From JdFR-22 sp964534325 (GTDB taxonomy: Archaea > Halobacteriota > Archaeoglobi > Archaeoglobales > Archaeoglobaceae), in NCBI GenBank assembly GCA_964534325.1, contig CAZHOR010000006.1, positions 1 through 64,000 of the forward strand: DNA of 64,000 bases. The letters are read 5' to 3'. Made by a program: the position numbers and the translations under genes. The number at the start of each line of letters is the position of its first letter. Positions within the stretch are counted from its first letter, which is position 1. Positions 18,756 through 27,674 of the stretch are shown piece after piece. The notes beneath the pieces are model-generated. The model worked only from the letters and a program-made list of their open reading frames with translations. It was not told the DNA's origin and did no database searches.

Positions 18756-19979
18756 CTAATCGGGTTTGAATCTTAAGATGGCGGCGAGACCACCAAAAGC
18801 GTTGAAGAGCATTGCTCCCTCTTCTGACTCAGTGGAGAGGAGCTCGACGTTTGCGCCTGTATTCTCAGCTAATTCCGAGAACTCCATTACCATGTCGCTT
18901 CTCTTCTCTTCTTCCATTTCTACTTTGTCTTTATCGCATTTGGGGATTTTCTCTGTGCCCTCTCTTACTGTCACGGTTTTTTGTTTTCCGCATACAGGGC
19001 ATTTATATACTATTCGCTCGCACCTCAGGTCCTCGCTCAAGAGCAGGGTGTCCACTGCTCCCATCTGAAGGTGGCTTCTTATCTCTTCTTCACCGTAGGC
19101 AGCAAGCCCGTCTCTGGATACTTCGTAGAGGAACTTGTCCATGAATTTCTTCTCCCTCATCAGGTCAAGTTCTTGTAGTGAGTCCTTGGCTTTGTCCACC
19201 AGCTCGTAGAGCCCGCTTTCGTCGGTGTAGCTCACATCGAACATATCCACCACACTTTTTTGCAGCTCGTGGTGAAGGTAGTTCCCTTCGGTGAACTCTT
19301 CTTTAGTGGGACTGGGCCCTCCAATGAGCACACCCAGTAGGTTCTCCTGATAGGGGAGGAGGGCTTCGCTGGTCTTATCTCCTACCTTCTTGTAGAACTC
19401 GTGAATGGCAATGTTCCTCAACCTCTCGAACCTGGCACTGCTCTGACCTCCAGCCCTGTGTTTTCCGGGGACCAGAGAAGTGAGGTAGTTCATGACATCT
19501 ACTCTCTTGCCTCTTAGCAGACCTATAGTGGCTTCTCTCCTGTCTATCACGATCATTCCATAGACCTTTTTCTCCTGGAGCATCTCCTGAAGGGGCTCTA
19601 AATAAAAGGTAGAATCGCAATGATATTTATACAGGGGCACGGGTTCGGGTGGCTCTATTATCTCCGTAATGCGTTTCTCGCTTCCATTTATTTCTACCGT
19701 GCCGCTTATCAGCACCATTCCGTATTCGGGTGGCTTCTTGTAATACTTGAGGCGCTGAAGAATAGCTTCCAGACCTTCCATAACATTCTTCCTTGTCTGC
19801 TTTGATTTGATATTCTCTGCTTCACTCAGCTCAGTGCGAAGCTGGTTGGAAATATCTGCTATATTCTTATCGGGAGGAATATAAAGAGTGATGAGTTCAG
19901 TACCTCTTCCTTTCATTTTCTCCAGCTGTTCCAGCTTTTTCTTGAACTCGTATTTGGTTAAATTCCCTTTTTCTGCCAT
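18756..19979 (-). CDS. prf1: Archaeal peptide chain release factor aRF1
   Basis: 407 residues; recognises all three stop codons and releases the finished protein. The NIKS stop-decoding loop is at residues 56-59 and the catalytic GGQ at 177-179 within HRAGGQSSARFERLR. Domain 3 has the mini-domain zinc cysteines (KCPVCGK and PKCDKD). Length matches archaeal aRF1. A pelota-like paralogue is excluded by the presence of both NIKS and GGQ. It lies 120 bases downstream of uppS on the same strand. Confidence 0.97.
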   Translation of the reverse strand: MAEKGNLTKYEFKKKLEQLEKMKGRGTELITLYIPPDKNIADISNQLRTELSEAENIKSKQTRKNVMEGLEAILQRLKYYKKPPEYGMVLISGTVEINGSEKRITEIIEPPEPVPLYKYHCDSTFYLEPLQEMLQEKKVYGMIVIDRREATIGLLRGKRVDVMNYLTSLVPGKHRAGGQSSARFERLRNIAIHEFYKKVGDKTSEALLPYQENLLGVLIGGPSPTKEEFTEGNYLHHELQKSVVDMFDVSYTDESGLYELVDKAKDSLQELDLMREKKFMDKFLYEVSRDGLAAYGEEEIRSHLQMGAVDTLLLSEDLRCERIVYKCPVCGKQKTVTVREGTEKIPKCDKDKVEMEEEKRSDMVMEFSELAENTGANVELLSTESEEGAMLFNAFGGLAAILRFKPD

Positions 19980-20101
19980 AAGACATCCTCGTAGATCAAT
20001 TATGCCTTAAATATGTTTTGAACATTTAGATGCATCAAGCAGTACAATGGTTTTACTGACTGGCTTAAAAATGTAATGATGCCCAGAAAAACAAACCAGG
20101 T

Positions 20102-20896
20102 CTATTGGTTGAACAGTGATGCAGATAAAGGATGCGCTCTTTTTTGCTTTCTCAATTCCAGCATGTTCTGCCAGGTCCTTATAGCCCGAAGCAGATCTAT
20201 TTTCCTGAACTGAGGCCAGAATATATCGCAAAAATAGGCCACACTGCTGGCTGTCTGCCATGTGAGAAAGTTTGATAACCTCAACTCGCCCCCGGTCCGT
20301 ATTATGAGGTCCACTTCTGAATAATCGCCATTGCTGTAGAGATGCTCCTGGATCAGCTTATCATCTATATCTGAGCTGCTTATGTCTCCTCTTTTTACCA
20401 GAGAAACGACCTTCCTTATGGAGTCTATGAGCTCCTGCCTCCCTCCATAGGCCAGAGCGATGTTCAGATTAAATCCTTCAAAATCTTGAGTGACCTCTTC
20501 AACCCTTTTTATAGCATCCACCACTCTTTGTGGCAGCAGTTCGGTTTTACCCACTACATTGACCTTTATCTTGTTCTTGTGGATCTTATCGTCTCTAGAC
20601 AATCTGTAGAGCTCTTTCTCCACCAGATCGAAGATACTGTCCTGCTCTTCCATTTTTCTTCTAAAATTCTCTGTCGAAAAAGCGTATATGGTGACATTCT
20701 TCACTCCCAGCTCCCAGCACCAGTTAAGAACCTCTTCTGCTTTCCGGGAGCCGAACATATGGCCCATTCGGGTAGGCAGACCTCTTCTTCTGGCGTACCT
20801 TCTGTTCCCATCCATTATGATGGCTATATGGTTCGGTATCTTCAAATCCTTTACCTCTTTCATCAGCTTTTTCTCGTAGACCTTGTGGATGAACAT
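20102..20896 (-). CDS. uppS: Cis-prenyl diphosphate synthase (UppS family)
   Basis: Makes long-chain polyprenyl diphosphate, the lipid carrier for glycans, by adding isopentenyl diphosphate in cis. The catalytic IIMDGNRRYARRRGL motif, the helix with YAFSTENFRR, and the C-terminal DLIIRTGGELRLSNFLTWQ motif are all present. The frame opens at 20929, inside the upstream gene, but ATG 20896 has AGGT at good spacing and matches family N-termini (short Lys-rich helix before PNHIAIIMDGN). It is the last gene of the lysK - radical SAM - DUF2551-like - uppS run. Confidence 0.95.
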   Translation of the reverse strand: MFIHKVYEKKLMKEVKDLKIPNHIAIIMDGNRRYARRRGLPTRMGHMFGSRKAEEVLNWCWELGVKNVTIYAFSTENFRRKMEEQDSIFDLVEKELYRLSRDDKIHKNKIKVNVVGKTELLPQRVVDAIKRVEEVTQDFEGFNLNIALAYGGRQELIDSIRKVVSLVKRGDISSSDIDDKLIQEHLYSNGDYSEVDLIIRTGGELRLSNFLTWQTASSVAYFCDIFWPQFRKIDLLRAIRTWQNMLELRKQKRAHPLSASLFNQ

Positions 20897-20915
20897 GATC
20901 AACCTTCCGAAATCT

Positions 20916-21224
20916 TTAATCTCCTTCAAACTCTCTCAAAACCGATTTGACCAGGTCTTCATAGTCCTGTTTGAGGAAATACTTGTTCTTATTTCCCAGT
21001 TCGGTCTTCAAGATCCCCAATCTGGAGCTCATAAGCCCCACCATAGCCGAAATACCTCGAATATTTAGTTTGGAGCTGGATAGCATGTTGAATATCTCGT
21101 CAGTGGTGTATTTGCCTCCCCTAAGGAATATATGGAGCAGACTCTTTCTTACTCCTTCTCTGTCTCTTTCAAGGTATTGTCTTAACCTCTGCTCGATTTT
21201 TTGCTGGCTCATTTCACCCATCAT
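20916..21224 (-). CDS. Small winged-helix-like protein resembling DUF2551
   Basis: About 102 residues from the ATG at 21224, whose ATGA overlaps the radical SAM stop codon. The sequence pattern IEQRLRQYLERDREGVRKSL, then YTTDEIFNML and GISAMVGLMSSRLGILKT, resembles the archaeal DUF2551 family and suggests a winged-helix fold. The longer frame from 21257 is possible but the coupled start is more typical. It lies between a radical SAM gene and uppS with overlaps on both sides, so it is surely co-translated. Its role is unknown; a transcription or RNA-binding factor is plausible. Confidence 0.75.
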   Translation of the reverse strand: MMGEMSQQKIEQRLRQYLERDREGVRKSLLHIFLRGGKYTTDEIFNMLSSSKLNIRGISAMVGLMSSRLGILKTELGNKNKYFLKQDYEDLVKSVLREFEGD

Positions 21225-22222
21225 AATGGTTGTTTTTCCACCACTATTCTTTTCCATGTAGGGTACCTTTCAATTACACTGACGTTGAACCCCATCCCTT
21301 TTAAACTTTCACCCCTCTCCTCAACGAACTCTACAGAAACCTCAAGCTGGTTCTCTACTTGCCTGTAGTCTTCACCTACCTGCCTTAAAATCTCTTTTGC
21401 TTCACGCAGGTTACCCTCGATTAGCCCACAGATAAGCGTACCCTCTTCAGTAGCCTGATAAAACTGAGGGGAATTCCGAGCCATTCTGAGCAATCTGCGT
21501 CTGAACTGCACACTATCCTTGAAAAGTGAAGTACAGTAATGGAACTTGTTCACGTTCTCCGAGTACAAGCAGGCTGTCTCCCCACTTTTTGTATCTCCAT
21601 AAGATTCTCCCACCAAGAAACCCTTGTCAACCAGCTTATCGTAATTGGTGGAGGAGAACTCCACTTCATTCACGTTGAGGAATATCTCCTGCCGGTTGAC
21701 CATGTCAACAATATCCTGACTGTATTTGAGGGCAGGGATCTCAATCCCCACCTCCATTCCCAAGTCTTTGGCTAAAGAGATTGATCCCTCAAATCTCTGG
21801 GGGTTATGAAGGGATATGGGATGGAATCTAATCTCATCCAGATAGTCGCTGAGCTCCCTCAGAAATTTCTGTTCAGGTTTGATGGTGGTGTAAAGATGAA
21901 TATGTAGATCCCGCATCTTGAAGAGTTTGAGGTAGTCAAGCAATCTTTCTGGCTTGAGCAGGGGTTCACCACCTGTCACTGCAACACCTTCAGCGTCCAT
22001 CAGCTCTAATTCTTGCTCAACATCTTCAAAACCGGTAACCTCTCTCTCGTTGGCGAAAACCACATCATTACCCCTCTTCTCTTCGGAGATGGGACAGTAG
22101 TAGCAGGAGTGGATACATTCTCCGGTCAAAAAGAATACCAGCTTTGAGCCCCTGGTGCACAGCCTGCAGCCATCTGAAAGGTAATTATAGTAACTTCCAC
22201 CTTCAATTTCAATTTTGTTCAT
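21221..22222 (-). CDS. Radical SAM protein, PFL-activase-like
   Basis: 333 residues. The radical SAM cluster motif is CIHSCYYC (CxxxCxxC) near residues 36-43, followed by the SAM-binding GGEPLL. An N-terminal CRLCTRG pair, upstream of the cluster, is seen in archaeal PflA-like proteins that carry additional metal sites. It overlaps lysK by 14 bases upstream and the DUF2551-like gene by four bases downstream. The substrate is not known; possible roles are glycyl-radical activation or modification of a protein or tRNA, the latter suggested only by its position beside lysK. Confidence 0.85.
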   Translation of the reverse strand: MNKIEIEGGSYYNYLSDGCRLCTRGSKLVFFLTGECIHSCYYCPISEEKRGNDVVFANEREVTGFEDVEQELELMDAEGVAVTGGEPLLKPERLLDYLKLFKMRDLHIHLYTTIKPEQKFLRELSDYLDEIRFHPISLHNPQRFEGSISLAKDLGMEVGIEIPALKYSQDIVDMVNRQEIFLNVNEVEFSSTNYDKLVDKGFLVGESYGDTKSGETACLYSENVNKFHYCTSLFKDSVQFRRRLLRMARNSPQFYQATEEGTLICGLIEGNLREAKEILRQVGEDYRQVENQLEVSVEFVEERGESLKGMGFNVSVIERYPTWKRIVVEKQPL

Positions 22223-23699
22223 AGGCTTTCTGAAATCTTGATTTAACCCAGTCGGTCCCCAAAGACTTCAGGAAGTAGCCCGCTCTGGGACCGAAACTCT
22301 TGTTGAGGATGGTTCTGTAGATGGCTTTGAATGCCTTTTTGGGCTTAATGTCATTCTCTTTTGCCGTCTCATATACCAGAGTGTGTATCTCATCGGCCGT
22401 CATTCCTTCCTGGAGAGAGTCGGTGAATCTCTTCAGGAACTCTTTCTCCTCCTCATTTAGTTCAGGTATCTCTTCTGTTATCTCGAACTTGAGCTTATCC
22501 GGAGCATACTTCTCGATCCACTTGGAGGCGAACTCGATCTTTCTCTCCACGTCTTTCCTCACTGTATCGTTGACCTCATAACCCGTCCTTTCCAGCATTT
22601 TCAGGACACTATCCAGATCCCATTTGGCGATCTGCCCTACCACCAGAATGTGTTTAAAGGGTACATCCGAATATTCGGCCTCTGACACCATGGAAAGCTG
22701 GATGGAGCGCTCATCCTTCTTATAAGCGTCTTCAAACTCCTCTATCACATCCAGGAGGTTGGTGGGGTCGAACTCAATATGTTTCTCCGGTTTTGACCTG
22801 ATTATGATGTAGCGGACCAGTTCCGGGGGCAAAGTATCTACCAGGTCCTTAATAGGGATAACTATCCCCTTGGAGCTCTTCATGGCTCCCACTCCCTTGA
22901 GATGTATCCACTCGTATATGATGGGATGCGGAGGCTCTATGTCAAAGATCTCTCTGGCCAGTCTTTCTCCAGTATCGTAGCTTCCTCCTGCTGCTGCATG
23001 GTCCTTTCCGAACGGCTCGCAGGTGATCCCCAGTATCTTCCATCTTGCAGCCCAATCCACTCGCCATGAAAGCTTGCCACCACCGTAATAGGAGGCTTTT
23101 GCCTCGTGACCGCACTCGCACTTATAATAGACCCACTCATCATCGTATCCGGTCACTTTAGAAGCGTTGATCCTCTTACAGCTCTCACAGAAGGGCATGA
23201 ACGGGTACCAGTCCTCTCCGATCTCTCTTCCGGTGACCTCATGTATTATCCGACCGATCTCTTTCCTCTTATCAAGTGCCGTCTTGATCTCATCCACGTA
23301 TCTCCCATCCCTGTACATCTCATCTGCTCTTTCCACCGTAACGTCAATGCCCAATTCCTTTATGGATTCCAGAAAAGGAGCTAAAAAGTGCTCTGCGTAG
23401 TTATCGTGGCACCCCTCAGGGTCGGGAATTATGTTGAGGGGCATTCCTATATACTCCTCATATTTTTCAGGGAGAAAAGGATACCTTCTTCTCAAGGGGT
23501 CAAAAGTGTCTGCAATATACACCACTTCTGATTCGTATCCGGCATCGTCGATGGCTCTCTTTACTGCATCAGCGGTCATCATCTCCCTCAAATTTCCCAG
23601 ATGAATGTGGCCCGAGGGAGTGATACCTGTAGCTATCTTTTGCCTGCTATCTTTTTCCAGCAGTTTCTGCGCGATCACATCTGCCCAATGAACTATCAT
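22209..23699 (-). CDS. lysK: Lysyl-tRNA synthetase, class I
   Basis: 496 residues. This is the class I LysRS found in most euryarchaea and a few bacteria, unrelated to bacterial class II LysS. The nucleotide-binding motif appears as ITPSGHIHLGNLRE and the KMSKS loop as GAMKSSKGIVI. A zinc-binding insertion carries CESCKR and CECGHE. The length and all-alpha C-terminal cage are normal. It heads a four-gene overlapping run toward uppS, which probably links translation and envelope growth in one transcript. Confidence 0.96.
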   Translation of the reverse strand: MIVHWADVIAQKLLEKDSRQKIATGITPSGHIHLGNLREMMTADAVKRAIDDAGYESEVVYIADTFDPLRRRYPFLPEKYEEYIGMPLNIIPDPEGCHDNYAEHFLAPFLESIKELGIDVTVERADEMYRDGRYVDEIKTALDKRKEIGRIIHEVTGREIGEDWYPFMPFCESCKRINASKVTGYDDEWVYYKCECGHEAKASYYGGGKLSWRVDWAARWKILGITCEPFGKDHAAAGGSYDTGERLAREIFDIEPPHPIIYEWIHLKGVGAMKSSKGIVIPIKDLVDTLPPELVRYIIIRSKPEKHIEFDPTNLLDVIEEFEDAYKKDERSIQLSMVSEAEYSDVPFKHILVVGQIAKWDLDSVLKMLERTGYEVNDTVRKDVERKIEFASKWIEKYAPDKLKFEITEEIPELNEEEKEFLKRFTDSLQEGMTADEIHTLVYETAKENDIKPKKAFKAIYRTILNKSFGPRAGYFLKSLGTDWVKSRFQKAYEQN

Positions 23700-23847
23700 G
23701 TTCTCACTCCGCTATCATACACCGTTCCTCACTGCAAAGACGGTGGAGGTATTTATAATAACCGGTAAACCTCATTCTGTTGAAGTAGCATTGGTCAGTA
23801 CTATTCAGAGTATACAGGGTATAGAGTTCGGTCATTATGACTCTATC

Positions 23848-24543
23848 TTATTCTCTAAGTTTTCTCTTTACGTAGGGGTTTCTGGAGGCGATCCCGTTAA
23901 GGGCGGACTCGAAACTTTCCAGAGGCGGTAAACTCTCACTCAGGAATACACCTGTCCTACCCACTTCTCTTCTCCTCTCCAGAACTCTCATCCTCTCTTT
24001 AACCACTTCTACATGAATATTTAGGGTTTTGGCGGTCTCATCAGGATTCATGTCCGTTAAAGGGACTTCTTCATGACCGTTATCTCTGGGAAGTATCAGG
24101 ACCAGCCTTTTATCCACACCCGGAACTCTCTTATCTTTTAACAGATCCTTGTAGTTGAGTGCCCCCCCAAACCTGTAGAAGTCGAGTTCCCTGCCTTTGA
24201 TATTCACCAGAGGAAAACTGACGGTGGTGTTGTCGGTAAGCAAGAACTCTCCTTTAATAGCATAGTTGGGTGTGGCCTGAACAACCCGTCTCTCCAGCAC
24301 TTCAAACCTGTCGAGAATAATCTCCAGCTTGTAAGACGGAACGGGGTGAGGCACGAAAATATCTATGTCGCTTGAATCGCTCACATCTCCTCTGGCCACG
24401 CTCCCATAGACCATGGGCGACATATTGGCCATATCTTCCATTACCTCTTTGGCTCTCTCTCGTTTGGAAGCTAAAATATCCCACTGATGTGAGCTGTATT
24501 CTAAAGGCCTTCTATCCCCAAAAATGGCTGTTTTTCCCGTCAT
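23848..24543 (-). CDS. Nucleotidyltransferase-domain protein
   Basis: 231 residues. The nucleotidyltransferase signature GSVARGDVSDSSDIDIFV (around residues 47-64) gives the two metal-binding acids, with a third candidate acid further on. The C-terminal part (PDETAKTLNIHVEVVKERMRVL) looks like a helix-turn-helix. It belongs to the pol-beta-like minimal nucleotidyltransferase group, members of which modify RNA, proteins or small molecules; archaeal homologues are often uncharacterised. The ATG overlaps the stop of cutA by four bases, so the two are coupled. No HEPN toxin partner is adjacent. Confidence 0.85.
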   Translation of the reverse strand: MTGKTAIFGDRRPLEYSSHQWDILASKRERAKEVMEDMANMSPMVYGSVARGDVSDSSDIDIFVPHPVPSYKLEIILDRFEVLERRVVQATPNYAIKGEFLLTDNTTVSFPLVNIKGRELDFYRFGGALNYKDLLKDKRVPGVDKRLVLILPRDNGHEEVPLTDMNPDETAKTLNIHVEVVKERMRVLERRREVGRTGVFLSESLPPLESFESALNGIASRNPYVKRKLRE

Positions 24544-24854
24544 CTCTCCTGTGTGGACTCATCGATCCATTCTAGAAAATCTCTCAAACCATCCTCAATA
24601 GCGAATGCAACTATACAGGGGGTCTCGTAACTATGTACCTTTAATACTTCTTCTTTTAATTCCTTAAATCTCTCGGATTTGGTCTTAACAATTAATACAC
24701 TCTCTGGTGACTCATCTATTTTATCCTTCCACCAGAACATGGATGTGATGGGTAAGATATTGGCACAAGCGACCAGTTTCTTCTCCAATAATGCCTTCCC
24801 TACCCTTTTTGCTTCCTCTTCATCAGAGGCAGTAATATAAACAAACAAATACAT
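24540..24854 (-). CDS. cutA: CutA1 divalent-cation tolerance protein
   Basis: 104 residues, the standard length. Family landmarks are the N-terminal strand YLFVYITAS, LVACANILPITSMFWWKDKI and the C-terminal HSYETPCIVAF. CutA forms very stable trimers; bacterial members are linked to copper tolerance. The archaeal role is unproven. It overlaps the nucleotidyltransferase gene by four bases and is the first gene of this minus-strand pair. Confidence 0.95.
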   Translation of the reverse strand: MYLFVYITASDEEEAKRVGKALLEKKLVACANILPITSMFWWKDKIDESPESVLIVKTKSERFKELKEEVLKVHSYETPCIVAFAIEDGLRDFLEWIDESTQER

Positions 24855-24953
24855 AAATTATCTTCCTTAGCCTGTTTTAAAAATTTAATCCACTAAATCA
24901 ATTCTCTCATGTTGACATTAGATATTTAAACTATCACCTAAAGTGAGGGAGTA

Positions 24954-26261
24954 ATGGTATCAACCTGGCTTATCGTAATAGCAATATTCATCATATATTA
25001 TGCTGCAATAGAAAGGCTAAAGTCAAAGGGTACGCTGGAGAAGTACGGGATATCGGCTTTCGGTCCTATCTTGATGATAAGGACATCCCGGGGTCTTAAT
25101 TTTCTGGAAAAATTAGCTCAGGCGAAGACCTTCTGGAGATGGCTGGCCAACCTGGGAACGCCCGCGGTGTTCATCGGGATGGTCTTCATGTTCGCCTTGA
25201 TCATTTTGATGGATATCATGCTGATGGCAGCGCCCCCACCTCAATCCGAGCTGACCGAACCCCGGAACGTGCTGCTCTTACCCGGCGTGAACCAGTTCAT
25301 ACCTCTTATTTGGGGTTTGATCGGTCTCATCGTAACTTTGATCGTTCACGAGTTCAGCCACGCTATCTTGAGTCGGGTTGAAGGTGTTAAGGTCAAGTCT
25401 CTGGGTGTTTTGGTGGCCCTCATCCCTATTGGAGGCTTTGCTGAGCCTGATGAAGAGGAGATGATGGATAAGACCAAGACAAATAGGGCTCAGAGGATAC
25501 GTATTTTCTCTGCAGGAGTTATAAGCAATTTCATTGTGGCCGCTATCGTATTTGGGCTTTTTGTGGTCTTGCTTGGTGGGCTTACATCCAGTGGAGTGTA
25601 TGTCAGCAGCACATTCAATGATTATCCCGCTCAGGACGCAGGCATCAAGCCGGGAACGGTGATTTTCAAGGTGAACGAGACCCACACTCACGACCTTACC
25701 TCTTTCCAGGATAGATTGGGTGAAACCGACCCTGGTGATACTTTAAGGGTCTATACCTACAACGAGACGGGAGCAGTAAATGAGTACACCATAAACCTCA
25801 CCAAGAACCCTCATGGGGGCGACCACGGGTTTATGGGAGTAACTGTTCTCGACGTCCTGCAGACCTTGAAGACCATGCCTTCACAGCTTACAACTGTAAG
25901 AGGATGGCTGATGGCCATATCCATGCCTTTTACCATCTTTGGGGGCTTTAGTGGGGTTTACATGCACGCTTTTGAGCCCTTGGGCATGTGGGAGAACACG
26001 GGCAACCTGCTGTTCTACATATTGAACATATTATACTGGACCGGGTGGATAAACTTCTACGTCGGACTGTTCAACTGCCTTCCCGCAGTCCCGCTTGACG
26101 GAGGAAGAGTGTTCCACGAGAGCTTCGCAGGAATTCTGAGCAGAAGGTATGGTGAAAGAGGAGAAGAAATGTCCATGAAGCTGGTAAGATTCCTGGCACT
26201 CCTCATATTCGCCTCAATCCTTCTCTCGGTGTTAATACCCAACCTGGCGTTCCTGAGGTAA
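24954..26261 (+). CDS. Membrane site-2 protease (M50) with PDZ domain
   Basis: 435 residues. Intramembrane zinc metalloprotease: the HEFSHAIL helix supplies two zinc ligands and the catalytic Glu, and the C-terminal NCLPAVPLDGGRVFHE supplies the third ligand. A PDZ-like domain lies between them (roughly residues 205-290, GVYVSSTFNDYPAQDAGIKPG). Four to six membrane helices flank these. It cleaves membrane proteins within the bilayer, probably regulated anti-sigma-like or signal-peptide substrates, though none can be named here. ATG with GAGGGAG upstream. Confidence 0.92.
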   Translation: MVSTWLIVIAIFIIYYAAIERLKSKGTLEKYGISAFGPILMIRTSRGLNFLEKLAQAKTFWRWLANLGTPAVFIGMVFMFALIILMDIMLMAAPPPQSELTEPRNVLLLPGVNQFIPLIWGLIGLIVTLIVHEFSHAILSRVEGVKVKSLGVLVALIPIGGFAEPDEEEMMDKTKTNRAQRIRIFSAGVISNFIVAAIVFGLFVVLLGGLTSSGVYVSSTFNDYPAQDAGIKPGTVIFKVNETHTHDLTSFQDRLGETDPGDTLRVYTYNETGAVNEYTINLTKNPHGGDHGFMGVTVLDVLQTLKTMPSQLTTVRGWLMAISMPFTIFGGFSGVYMHAFEPLGMWENTGNLLFYILNILYWTGWINFYVGLFNCLPAVPLDGGRVFHESFAGILSRRYGERGEEMSMKLVRFLALLIFASILLSVLIPNLAFLR

Positions 26262-26349
26262 CTGACCAACCAACTAATGATCTATCCTGTTCTTTTTTCT
26301 TTTTGTTGATCAGAGTAAATGAAAAACAGAAGATGAAGAACAGAGGAAG

Positions 26350-27144
26350 TTATTCAAAGATCTGGTTCAGGTTATTCAAGACGTAATCTGCCTCAAAACC
26401 GCTTCTATCTATCATGTGGGGGAGGTTCTCTCCGGTGGTCACTCCCGTCAGCACCAGCACAGTGTCGGAGCCGATATTTTTCCCTGCCAGGACATCCACT
26501 TCTATTTGGTCGCCCACCACGGCAACTTCATCTGCTTTTAATCCAAGGATGTCCAGTGCTTCTTCCATTATCACTTTGGAGGGTTTACCCACTGTAACAT
26601 CCGGCATTCTGTCTGTCATCCAGTAGAGAGAGCCGATAAGCATCCCCGTTCCGGGAGTTGGCCCGGTCTCAGAAGGAAATATTTTGTCCGGATTGGTGGA
26701 GACGTATGTAATCTCGGGGTTCAAGCACAACCTCAGTGCCCTGGTGAGTATCTCGTAGCTTATGCTCCTGTTGGTCCCTACCACAAGATATTCTGCATCC
26801 TCGTAATCAACTATGTGGTGGCCTGCTGATTCCAGCTCTTCAATGAGCCCTCCCTCACCAGTAGTATAGATCTTTGCTCCCTGTTTTTCTCTAGAAATAT
26901 ATCTTGCCGTGGCGAAAGTGCACAAAAGCATCTCATCTTCTGTGACATCAAGCCCAAACCTCCTGAAGCGGTCCAACATAATGCTCCTGCTTCTGGTGGA
27001 GTTGTTGGAGACAAAAACCAGCTTTTTACCCTCCTCTCTTAACTTCTTGACCGCATTAACCCCCTGGGGTAGAGGGGTCTCACCTTTTCCAATTACGCCA
27101 TCGATGTCCAGAATGAAACCCTTCTTCTCCCGTAGTGGGTGCAT
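26350..27144 (-). CDS. HAD-superfamily IIA phosphatase, NagD/PNPPase-like
   Basis: 264 residues. HAD motif I is FILDIDGVIGKG, motif II VFVSNNSTRS, and the C-terminal motifs are GKPSKVIMEEAL and VAVVGDQIEVDVLAGKNIGSDTV with the metal-binding Asp. The C2a cap domain between them places it in the NagD/4-nitrophenylphosphatase group. Archaeal members often dephosphorylate phosphoglycolate or glycerol phosphate; the substrate is not determined. It is monocistronic, convergent with the M50 protease gene. Confidence 0.9.
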   Translation of the reverse strand: MHPLREKKGFILDIDGVIGKGETPLPQGVNAVKKLREEGKKLVFVSNNSTRSRSIMLDRFRRFGLDVTEDEMLLCTFATARYISREKQGAKIYTTGEGGLIEELESAGHHIVDYEDAEYLVVGTNRSISYEILTRALRLCLNPEITYVSTNPDKIFPSETGPTPGTGMLIGSLYWMTDRMPDVTVGKPSKVIMEEALDILGLKADEVAVVGDQIEVDVLAGKNIGSDTVLVLTGVTTGENLPHMIDRSGFEADYVLNNLNQIFE

Positions 27145-27257
27145 ACTGAATTGATAACGGTAAAAATATTTAAGTTTTTTAAGTTTTTAAAAACCCTTGA
27201 AAATAGCCCTCTCTAACTGTGGAAAAGTTTAAAGTAGTGGAATGAACTCTCTATGGT

Positions 27258-27674
27258 ATGCCCAAGCAACTTGTTCTAAAAGATATTGAAAAATGTGTCG
27301 GCTGCTCACTTTGCATGTATGCGTGCTCCAGAAGAAGAAAAGCCAGGCCCTACATTGGAATGGATGCTTCAGGAATACTTGCTGTTAGTTTGAGTGGTTT
27401 TGAAAGAGGTTCAACACTGATCTTCTGCAGAGCATGTACCGATCCTCCTTGTGCTCAAGTTTGTCCTACTGATGCTCTGGTTCCCAAGAAGGGTGGTGGA
27501 GTGGCCTTAAAAGAAAACTCTTGTATTGCTTGTGGAAATTGTATGGAAGCGTGTACCATCGGTGCCATATTTGAGAGGAACGATGGAAAACCAGCAGTGT
27601 GTATCCATTGCGGATATTGTGTGGATTACTGTCCACATGGAGTCCTGGGATATGAGGAGGTGGAAGAAGCATGA
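27258..27674 (+). CDS. Four-cluster-type ferredoxin, partner of AOR
   Basis: 138 residues with several Cys-rich groups (CVGCSLCMYACSRRR, CRACTDPPCAQVCPTDAL, CIACGNCMEACTIGAI, CIHCGYCVDYCPHG), enough for four [4Fe-4S] clusters in the style of polyferredoxins of AOR or DMSO-reductase electron transfer. Its stop overlaps the aldehyde oxidoreductase ATG by four bases, so it is the electron-transfer subunit of that enzyme. Confidence 0.93.
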   Translation: MPKQLVLKDIEKCVGCSLCMYACSRRRKARPYIGMDASGILAVSLSGFERGSTLIFCRACTDPPCAQVCPTDALVPKKGGGVALKENSCIACGNCMEACTIGAIFERNDGKPAVCIHCGYCVDYCPHGVLGYEEVEEA

